Source of the DNA: Oligosphaeraceae bacterium | Lineage (GTDB): Bacteria > Verrucomicrobiota > Lentisphaeria > Oligosphaerales > Oligosphaeraceae | Length of the DNA stretch: 14,573 nucleotides | Assembly (NCBI GenBank): GCA_012515455.1 | Contig: JAAYYJ010000257.1 | Coordinates: 1 to 14,573 of the forward strand | Direction of reading: 5' to 3' | Shown here: piece after piece, positions 6,363-12,743 of the stretch | Numbering within the stretch: the stretch's first letter is position 1 | Layout: each line of letters opens with the position of its first letter | Translations under genes and position numbers: made by a program | Notes under the pieces: model-generated | What the model saw: only the letters and a program-made list of their open reading frames with translations | The model's database searches: none | What the model was told of the DNA's origin: nothing

Positions 6363-7157
6363 ATGCAAAATAGGCCTCAAGACAGCAAGCCATTTCACCA
6401 GCTGTGCCGCACTGCGGCCCAAGCCTGCCGGCAGTTTCAGATGCTTTCACCGGGCGACCGTCTGCTGGTCGGCATCAGCGGTGGTGAAGACAGCCTGCTG
6501 CTGATGCATATTTTGGCTCAGCTGCAGCGCCGGGCGCCTTTTCCATTTGAGCTCATACCCGCCAATATCGATATGTCTTTTGCGACTTTTGCGGTCGGGC
6601 GGCTGCAGGAATATTGCTGCTCGCAGGGCTGGGAACTACGGGTGTCCAGTCTTTCCGGCAGTGCTATCCTGGACCAGAAAGGCGCAGGCGACAAACCCTG
6701 TCCGCTTTGTTCAAGATTGCGGCGGGGGCAGCTGCACCAGCTGGCGGATGAGCTGAACTGCAATAAAATTGTGCTGGGTCAGCATCTTGATGACCTCTGC
6801 GTGAGCTTTCTTATGGCGCTGTTCCGCGGCGGGGGCCTGAAGACCATGGGGCCGAATGTGGCGGCCGACGGCGGCAGCAAGCGCCTGATCCGCCCGCTCT
6901 GCCTGATCAGCAAGGCCGAAATAAAGTCTGCGGCTGCACTCTTCAACTTCCCAGCCATCAAATCCTGCCCTTACGAGGCGCAGCTGCAGGAGCATGGCGA
7001 CCGGTATTACCTGGAGCAGCTGCTGGAACGCCTGAACTGCAAGTTCAAGGATGTCCGCAGCGCTATGCTGCATTCCATGGGCGATATCCGTACCGGGCAT
7101 TTGCTCGATCTGCGCTTCCTCAATGCCGGGACCGATCCGGACCGGGGGAAATTCTAG
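6363..7157 (+). CDS. ttcA: TtcA-type PP-loop tRNA thiolation ATPase with variant loop
   Basis: 264 aa. TtcA adenylates tRNA cytidine-32 and makes 2-thiocytidine using a [4Fe-4S] cluster. Seen here are PP-loop GISGGEDSLLLMHIL (37-51), with Glu42 where the family has Lys (SGGKDS); the cluster motif CPLCSRLRRGQL (113-124; C113 and C116) with a further Cys in SCPYE (C202) at the position of the third ligand; the second ATP-site motif LGQHLDD (138-144; TtcA normally GHHRDD); and FRGGGLKTMGP (154-164) plus LIRPLCLISKAEI (175-187), both TtcA-specific blocks. The N-terminal 30 residues are helical. It starts 3 bp after the RecO-like stop and ends the plus-strand unit. The Lys-to-Glu and His/Arg-to-Gln/Leu changes mean activity is not certain; a related PP-loop sulfurtransferase with another tRNA or small-molecule target is possible. 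Confidence 0.78.
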   Translation: MQNRPQDSKPFHQLCRTAAQACRQFQMLSPGDRLLVGISGGEDSLLLMHILAQLQRRAPFPFELIPANIDMSFATFAVGRLQEYCCSQGWELRVSSLSGSAILDQKGAGDKPCPLCSRLRRGQLHQLADELNCNKIVLGQHLDDLCVSFLMALFRGGGLKTMGPNVAADGGSKRLIRPLCLISKAEIKSAAALFNFPAIKSCPYEAQLQEHGDRYYLEQLLERLNCKFKDVRSAMLHSMGDIRTGHLLDLRFLNAGTDPDRGKF

Positions 7158-7176
7158 CGCCTCCGCCGGCCGGCGC
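7157..7176. terminator. G/C-rich hairpin between convergent units
   Basis: GCGCC (7157-7161) can pair with GGCGC (7172-7176), and the overlapping CGCCGGCCGGCG (7164-7175) is a perfect palindrome. It fills the 21-bp space between the convergent ttcA and amidohydrolase stops. No T-run is present, so it may only weakly stop polymerase or work with Rho. Confidence 0.35.
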
Positions 7177-7178
7177 CA

Positions 7179-8720
7179 TCAGCGGCAGTCATTGAGCTGC
7201 AGCTGGGCAGCCGCGGCGGCGCGGACTTGCCGCAGGTCGCGGAAGGGGAATTCGCTGCCCCAGCACAGGGGCAGCGAGCCCGGCCGCAGGCAATGGGCAG
7301 CCACTGCGCCATCCGAGTCGCTGAGATGGGTCAGGGTCAGGGCGCAGTTCAGTCCCGGGGGAGCCTGGAACGCCGGGTTCAGGCGGGTCCCCTGCAGGAT
7401 ATAGCGGTTGTGGGGGGCAGCGGCCAGGAAGTTTTTGAGCTCTTCCTCGCTGCAGTCCCGGGTGCGCAGGGCGGCCTGACGGAAGCGTGCGTCATCGAAG
7501 CCGAAGTTAACATACACTGGCAGGCGGGCTCCGGCGCATTGTTGAAATACGAACTGGTAGCGCGGGTCATCCAGGCGCCAGCAATGCCGCACCGGCGAGA
7601 GCCAAACTCCGGCATATCCTCCGGTCAGGGCCTCCTCCAGCACAGCCTGGCAATTATGCGCGTGCGGGTTGATTACGGCCAGAGGGTGGACTGTCTTGAC
7701 AGCAGCGCACTCCTGCCGGAACTGCCGGTTTGAGCTCAGCAGGTCGGTGCTGAAAATGCCGTTCAGGTCGGCAGCGTAAGCCGCCTTGAGGCCATATTCG
7801 GCCAGCATTTTGGCCAATCCTGCAGGTCTCACCTCCGGATGGGCCAGATTGAACGGGTAGCGCCCGCAAAAACAGTAATGGTCCTCATCTGCGCCGGGCG
7901 GCAGGGGGAGCGGGTTGCCGGGCACGGGTGTCTCCCAGGGCGGTGGTTCAGGCAGGCCATACAGCCTGGCCGTATTGCGCCATAAAATCAGCTCGCGCTG
8001 TTCGGCGCTGATCTTGGCCAGCGACACTTTCTGGACCTGGGACAGGTAGCTGCGCCCGCGGGCATCTGAGCCATAGAGGATTTTTTCTGCCGGGAATTCC
8101 TGCAGGATGCTCTCCAGCGTACCGTCTTCCGGATATCCGCCGCAGAGGTCAAAAAAGACATTCGCACCACAATATTTGTACATACCAAGCGACTCCCGCC
8201 AGTTGCCCCCGAGATGTCCGGCAATCATCCGGCAGTCCGGATGCTGGCGCGACAGCCAGGCCAGCTCCGCGATATCGATTTCACCGGGATAGTTCTCGTC
8301 GGTGCGGTTGTAGACATGGAACAGCACCGGCTTGCGGGCGGCCACAGCGGCCTCCAGCACCGCGCCAGTCTCCTCCAAACCACCCTGTTCATTCTTCAAG
8401 GCGATCCAGAGTTTGATTCCGACCGCGCCCTGGGCCAAACCGCGGGCGAGCTCCTCCCGCCAATTGGGCAGCTGGGGATTCAGGTACACCTGATAATAAA
8501 TCCGGCCGGGGTTTTTCCTGGCTTGTTCAGCGGCGTAGTCGTTGGCCCGGCGCAGGTATTCCGCGGTGGGGAACGGGCCGCTGCCGGGGCCCCCGCCAAT
8601 CACATTGGAGACCAGTTGCGCGCCAATGCCGTACTTCCCGGCTTCCCGCACCAACAGCGCGCCCTGCTCGGGCATTTGCTCATAGCCGGCCGCAAAATGC
8701 ACATGTGAGTCAATAATCAT
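7179..8720 (-). CDS. Tandem-domain amidohydrolase, second domain degenerate
   Basis: 513 aa from ATG 8720. A TTG five codons upstream opens a slightly longer frame, but the GGGGGGA site lies between them and points to the ATG. Domain 1 (1-258) is a COG2159-like TIM-barrel amidohydrolase with a full ligand set: DSHVHF (H6 and H8), GIKLW (K103), LFHVYN (H135), IAGHLGG (H169) and YGSDAR (D219). Such enzymes hydrolyse or decarboxylate carboxylic acids and lactones in the cytoplasm. After a Pro-rich linker (259-277), domain 2 (about 281-513) repeats the fold. There HxH has become CFC (283-285, in CFCGRYPF), the barrel His positions are not apparent, and the end reads WGSEFPFRD (487-495), like YGSD in domain 1. 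It is therefore probably a non-catalytic partner domain. It is last in the MDR-enolase-amidohydrolase set. The substrate is unknown. Confidence 0.85.
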   Translation of the reverse strand: MIIDSHVHFAAGYEQMPEQGALLVREAGKYGIGAQLVSNVIGGGPGSGPFPTAEYLRRANDYAAEQARKNPGRIYYQVYLNPQLPNWREELARGLAQGAVGIKLWIALKNEQGGLEETGAVLEAAVAARKPVLFHVYNRTDENYPGEIDIAELAWLSRQHPDCRMIAGHLGGNWRESLGMYKYCGANVFFDLCGGYPEDGTLESILQEFPAEKILYGSDARGRSYLSQVQKVSLAKISAEQRELILWRNTARLYGLPEPPPWETPVPGNPLPLPPGADEDHYCFCGRYPFNLAHPEVRPAGLAKMLAEYGLKAAYAADLNGIFSTDLLSSNRQFRQECAAVKTVHPLAVINPHAHNCQAVLEEALTGGYAGVWLSPVRHCWRLDDPRYQFVFQQCAGARLPVYVNFGFDDARFRQAALRTRDCSEEELKNFLAAAPHNRYILQGTRLNPAFQAPPGLNCALTLTHLSDSDGAVAAHCLRPGSLPLCWGSEFPFRDLRQVRAAAAAQLQLNDCR

Positions 8721-8769
8721 TGCCGGTCCCCCCAATTGTCCCCAGTTGTCGTGTTATCGGCGGCGTCCT

Positions 8770-10128
8770 TCAGGGCAGGGTCGGGATATTGTAACCGAAG
8801 CCATTTCCCTGGAGGGTCGACAAGTCTACCACGCCCTGGCGCCGCTCATACAGCCCGGGGTGGAATTTCGCCTCCTGCTGGGAGGCCTCGGGGTAGAACT
8901 GCGCGGCATTGCATTCCACGCCCATGATGGTCCCGACCTTGGCCGCCAGCAGCACGTGCGGGATGATGGCCAGGCGGGGGTTGGTCAGGTCCTGGACCAT
9001 CAGCTGCATGTTGTGGGCTTTGGCCCAGCAAGCCGACAGCAGGGCGCCGGTCTGGGTCTTGCAGACCTTCAGGGCCACGCCAGTCCAGCCGAGTTCATAG
9101 CCCAGCTTGATCAGCCGCCAGTTGTGCGCACTCTCATCCATGAACAGCGGTTTACGGCGGGACACCGAATGCACATCGATGCGGTGTGCCTCCAAGTCAT
9201 AGGGGAAGGGTTGTTCGACATAGAGGATCAAGGCATAGATTTCCGGATATTCCGCCTGCAGTCTGTCCAGCAGTGCATTGACGTAGGCCGGGTCCTGGAC
9301 CTGGCAGTTGAAATCAGGTGAAAGGTGCCGGCAGTTATACTGCAACGCGATCTTCCCGACCCGGACCATCCGTTCGTAATCCCATTCCGCATCATTGCCG
9401 GTGAGCTTCACCTTCAGGCAGAACAAGCCGTCCCGCTCAATCCACTTGGTCAGCAGCACCGGGTAGGCGTCCTGCCGCTCCTGCCCGGTCAGGTCTGCCT
9501 CGGTCAGCAGGTCTTTGCCGCCGACCAGGTGCCAGACCGGGAGCTGCTGCGGGCTGTCCGCCTGCAGATAATCCTGGGGATATTGTCCGGCGAAGCGCTG
9601 ATCCTCCAGATACACGGCCAAATCTCTGGCCATGTACTGGCCATTATAGGTCTCGTAGACCGGTCGTCCCACCAGTTTTCCATACGCGTCATGGAGGGCC
9701 AGGTCGAAAGCCGAATTGCAGATCAGCGCTGCCAGGTGCGGCATCTCGGCCTGCTGCCCGGCATTGGCTGAGTCGAGCAGATCATCGAGACGCTCTTCCA
9801 GGAACTCCCAGCCGATATCCATGGCGTGTCCCTGGCCGGAGACCTCTCTCCAGACACCAGCCAAGTCATCACAGAACTCCTTCATGCGGCGTTCACGGTC
9901 CTTGAAAGACAGTGCTCCCGGCCAGGCCCAGGCGGCGCTCAGCGGGGTCTCGCCCCAGCCGCAGGCCTCCCGGCCATCTTCTGCGCTGAGATGCAGACAG
10001 ACACGGGCATTTTCACAGGACGTGATCGTCTCCGCCCCGTACTTCAGCGGTACTCTGGTCGGACAGGGGAGAAAGAACAACTCGCAACCGGTGACTCTGA
10101 GCTTGAGCTGGCGATAATCCTGTGACAT
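8770..10128 (-). CDS. Enolase-superfamily (MR/MLE type) enzyme
   Basis: 452 aa, longer than the usual 360-400. These enzymes abstract the proton alpha to a carboxylate with Mg2+ help, giving dehydration, racemisation or cycloisomerisation. The capping domain (1-160) ends in FDLALHDAYGKLVGRPVYE (141-159). The barrel carries CLKVKL (K239 and K241), SPDFN (D272 and N274), YVEQPF (E305), FMDES (D331) and ALKVCKTQ (K354 and K357). That is the full MLE-type set of three metal ligands with lysines on both faces. Residues 165-235 form an extra segment (LPVWHLVGGKDLL, then KWIERDGL) that I recall from a family common in planctomycetes and relatives and, as far as I know, uncharacterised. ATG 10128 is preceded by AGGGAATAAG. 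It lies 105 bp after the MDR gene and 49 bp before the amidohydrolase, same strand. Sugar-acid dehydratase is one guess; specificity cannot be read. Confidence 0.88.
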   Translation of the reverse strand: MSQDYRQLKLRVTGCELFFLPCPTRVPLKYGAETITSCENARVCLHLSAEDGREACGWGETPLSAAWAWPGALSFKDRERRMKEFCDDLAGVWREVSGQGHAMDIGWEFLEERLDDLLDSANAGQQAEMPHLAALICNSAFDLALHDAYGKLVGRPVYETYNGQYMARDLAVYLEDQRFAGQYPQDYLQADSPQQLPVWHLVGGKDLLTEADLTGQERQDAYPVLLTKWIERDGLFCLKVKLTGNDAEWDYERMVRVGKIALQYNCRHLSPDFNCQVQDPAYVNALLDRLQAEYPEIYALILYVEQPFPYDLEAHRIDVHSVSRRKPLFMDESAHNWRLIKLGYELGWTGVALKVCKTQTGALLSACWAKAHNMQLMVQDLTNPRLAIIPHVLLAAKVGTIMGVECNAAQFYPEASQQEAKFHPGLYERRQGVVDLSTLQGNGFGYNIPTLP

Positions 10129-10233
10129 AATCTTATTCCCTGGAAAATGTGGTACGGCCCTGGTGTCAAGAAGCCGGGGCCGGAGGCCCTGGCGGCAGTC
10201 TGGCGCACGTTCGCAGGCCAGCGCTGCGGCGGT

Positions 10234-11277
10234 TTACTGCATTTTCAGGCTAATGCCCATGGCCTGGTCGGGGTGATGGAGCAGCAGGTCGGCTGCCTGG
10301 CCCACTTCGGTCAGGGGCAGACGGTGGGTGATCATCGGCTCCACCACGAGTCGTTTCTCCGCCATCAGCCGCACGATTTCGCGCAGGTTGCGCTGGGTGG
10401 TGAATTTCACGAAGGCATTGGGATAATCGTGGCCGTATTCCCAGGCGTCGTCATGGTAGCCGGCCCCAGTACGGGAAGAGGCCATGAAATTCAGGTTCCC
10501 GGACGAGGCGCCGCCGCCGATCTCGACCTTGCAGCCGCCGATCAGGACGATATTTCCCATCGCGTGTCCATCCGCGGAGACTTTCATGCAGTCCATTACC
10601 TGCTGCAAAGGCCCAGTAGCGGCACCGCCAAAGGCCAGCACTGCGAAATCGAGGCCGTAGGGGGCAGCAAAGACCTTGGTAACTGCAACCGGGTCGGAGG
10701 TCTTGAAATTGACGGTATGGGTAAGGCCGCAAGCATGCGCCATGGCGATACGGTTCTCATAACCTTCCCAGCCCAGCACTCTGACTCCGGACAGCTGGGC
10801 CAGCTGGCTGAGCAGATTGCCCACAATACCCAGTCCCATCACCACGCCGTACTCGCCCAGTTGCGCCTCGGTGCGGTGAATCGCCTGCAAGGCTGTCGCC
10901 CCCAGGCAGGCGAAGGTCGCCTGTTCATAGCTGAGGTTATCCGGGATAGGCACGACCAGATTCACCGGCACGCAGGCGTAATTGGTATGCTTGGCGCCGC
11001 CGCCCATCGCGGCCACCCGCATGCCGACCCGCAAATCCTTCACCTCACCTTTGACCGCAATGATCTCACCGGCATTGGCGTAGCCGAAATGAATATCCTT
11101 GGCCTCGGGGTCGGGTTTCTCCCGCCGCATCCGCACACCATTCATTTCCGTCCCGGGGCTGATCAACGACGAATCGACCTTGATCAGCACTTCGTTGTCC
11201 TTCAATTCAGGCAGCTGCTCTTCGCGGGCCAGAACCGCACCCGAGGCATCAATCACCGCAATCAAGCGTGTGTCCAT
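10234..11277 (-). CDS. MDR-superfamily dehydrogenase, zinc-free type
   Basis: 347 aa from ATG 11277, chosen because AAGGAG sits 6 nt upstream. The open frame continues into lepB on the same strand, but that part is a shadow. The GroES-like domain (1-125) has SLISPGTEMNG (37-47) in place of the Cys/His catalytic zinc site, and no structural-zinc Cys cluster is present. The Rossmann domain has GLGIVG (148-153) followed by the fold's usual strand-helix-strand pattern and LIGG (245-248). The SPGTE subgroup is often found in PVC and planctomycete genomes among sugar-related oxidoreductases. NAD(P)-dependent oxidation of a sugar or polyol is the likely chemistry, but the lack of Zn ligands leaves the mechanism open. 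First gene of the three-gene catabolic set; 79 bp after lepB. Confidence 0.82.
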   Translation of the reverse strand: MDTRLIAVIDASGAVLAREEQLPELKDNEVLIKVDSSLISPGTEMNGVRMRREKPDPEAKDIHFGYANAGEIIAVKGEVKDLRVGMRVAAMGGGAKHTNYACVPVNLVVPIPDNLSYEQATFACLGATALQAIHRTEAQLGEYGVVMGLGIVGNLLSQLAQLSGVRVLGWEGYENRIAMAHACGLTHTVNFKTSDPVAVTKVFAAPYGLDFAVLAFGGAATGPLQQVMDCMKVSADGHAMGNIVLIGGCKVEIGGGASSGNLNFMASSRTGAGYHDDAWEYGHDYPNAFVKFTTQRNLREIVRLMAEKRLVVEPMITHRLPLTEVGQAADLLLHHPDQAMGISLKMQ

Positions 11278-11356
11278 CAATCGCTCCTTGATTTTTTTGC
11301 TTGCGCACCTATTGTCAACGGGCAGAATGTTCGTTTGCAACCGCGCCTTCGGCGTG

Positions 11357-12655
11357 TCAGTCGGCCTGAGGCGGATGTTTGACGGCCGGCAGATTAGGCG
11401 GGGTGGAATGGGGCAGTGGCTCCACCCGGTCGACGCTGCCCCAGCGCCGGGAGAACGGCCACCAGACCAGCAAAGCCGTGCCCACCAGGTTTTCGCGCGG
11501 GACGGTGCCCCAGTAGCGGCTGTCCAGGCTGTTTTCGGAATTGTCCCCCAGCATGAAATACTGTCCCGGGGGGACCTTGAAGCTGTCGTCGTTGCTGCGC
11601 AGGTATTTCGCCCCGGGCGCATGCGCATAGCCGTGGTAACCGCCCAGGCAGCTGTGGATGCGTGCGAAACCGGGGTCGTCGTCTTGGTCGAGCAGGCGGA
11701 ATTCGCTCTCGCCGGGTGCTTTCACGTACAGCTTGTGATCTTTGATCAGCAATTCATCATTGGGCAGTCCCACCAGGCGTTTGATATAGTAGCGGCCCCC
11801 GAAGGGCTGTCCGCTGGGGTTGAGCAGCCCATCGGTGACGAAGACCATCACGTCACCGCGCCGCGGCTCCTTGAAACAGAGGCTCAAGCGGTTGACAAAC
11901 AGGTGATCGCCCGATTCCAGGGCTCCCCGCAGCACGGTCTCCCCGCCGCGGAACTCGAGGCTGTGACGGAATTGTCCGTACTGTTCATAGAGGGCCTTCT
12001 GAATATCCAGGGGCGTTCCCGGCACCAGGTAACTCTGGCTGCCGACTTGGACCTCGGATTGGGGAAAGAAGGGCCAGGAGGGCACCGGCCGGATGCCGTA
12101 AAAATCCACGCTGCCGGCGTCCTGGGCCACGAGGTCGAGATGGCGGCGGGAGTAGTTCAGGAAGGAAAAGAACTTCTGCACCTTATTGCCGGCGTAGGGC
12201 GCTTCCGCCGGCTGAAAATGGATCCCGAAAAGGGTGGGCTGCATGCTGCCGGTGGGGATTTTAAATGGCTGCACATACAGTGAACGGACACCGAAGGCCA
12301 GCCCCAGGGCTACCACCAGGATTTCCAGGTTCTCGCGTATCCAGCGGCAGCTCGGCGGCGGGGGCAGATTCGCGACTGCGCCCTGCTGGTATTTCTTCCG
12401 GCATTTCTCCGCCTCGGCGCTGTCTTTGCGCTGGCGGACCGCCTGCAGTTCTGTGACCGCCTCCCGCAAGGCTGTCAGGTGCCGGGGGGGCAGGATGTCC
12501 TCATCCCGGGCCAGCAGCCGGCGGAAATGCTTCTCGTAATCACGCAAACTGGCGAACAGGGCCATTTTCCGGCTGCGCAGCACTCCGGTGACATAGTTCC
12601 CGAAGAAGAAGTAGAAGATCACCAGGTCCAGTATGACAATTGTCCAGATAGGCAT
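11357..12655 (-). CDS. lepB: Signal peptidase I with large insertion
   Basis: 432 aa from ATG 12655; a GTG three codons upstream is an alternative, and neither has a clear ribosome site. E. coli LepB is 324 aa. It cleaves signal peptides from exported proteins at the outer face of the inner membrane. TM1 is about residues 3-25 (IWTIVILDLVIFYFFF). A charged, probably cytoplasmic helix region follows (about 37-92), then TM2 (LEILVVALGLAFGVRSLYV, 110-128). The catalytic Ser137 is in PTGSMQPTL, Lys292 in YYIKRLVGLPND (289-300), and box E is GDNSENSLDSRYWG (370-383). The Ser-Lys distance is 155 residues, against 55 in E. coli, so about 100 extra residues (145-250) lie between them. It follows lepA by 88 bp, the common lepA-lepB pairing. 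A Pro-rich tail ends the protein. Confidence 0.93.
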   Translation of the reverse strand: MPIWTIVILDLVIFYFFFGNYVTGVLRSRKMALFASLRDYEKHFRRLLARDEDILPPRHLTALREAVTELQAVRQRKDSAEAEKCRKKYQQGAVANLPPPPSCRWIRENLEILVVALGLAFGVRSLYVQPFKIPTGSMQPTLFGIHFQPAEAPYAGNKVQKFFSFLNYSRRHLDLVAQDAGSVDFYGIRPVPSWPFFPQSEVQVGSQSYLVPGTPLDIQKALYEQYGQFRHSLEFRGGETVLRGALESGDHLFVNRLSLCFKEPRRGDVMVFVTDGLLNPSGQPFGGRYYIKRLVGLPNDELLIKDHKLYVKAPGESEFRLLDQDDDPGFARIHSCLGGYHGYAHAPGAKYLRSNDDSFKVPPGQYFMLGDNSENSLDSRYWGTVPRENLVGTALLVWWPFSRRWGSVDRVEPLPHSTPPNLPAVKHPPQAD

Positions 12656-12683
12656 ATTAACCACAATTCATAGCTATGGCAGG

Positions 12684-12714
12684 CGCCGCAACCCTGAAAT
12701 CCCGGGTTGCGGCG
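12684..12714. repeat. 11-bp stem hairpin between lepA and lepB
   Basis: CGCCGCAACCC (12684-12694) and GGGTTGCGGCG (12704-12714) pair perfectly around a 9-nt loop, in the 88-bp space between the lepA stop and the lepB start. No T-run follows on the minus strand. It could be an mRNA-processing or stability element, or an attenuator that lowers lepB expression relative to lepA. Confidence 0.6.
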
Positions 12715-12743
12715 GCGGCCAGTGAGTGTATTTACAGCAGGGG

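Noticed and set aside
11313..11318. Consensus TTGACA (minus strand) before the MDR dehydrogenase
   Set aside because: There is no usable -10 element 17 bp downstream, and the start would fall at about the ATG, leaving no room for the AAGGAG site.
10147..11382. 411-codon open frame on the plus strand opposite the MDR dehydrogenase
   Set aside because: Antisense shadow of a clear dehydrogenase gene; no recognisable protein features.
11278..11628. Longer N-terminus of the MDR dehydrogenase extending into lepB
   Set aside because: The extra 117 residues are low-complexity shadow translation of lepB; the ATG at 11277 has an ideal ribosome site and starts the GroES-like fold.
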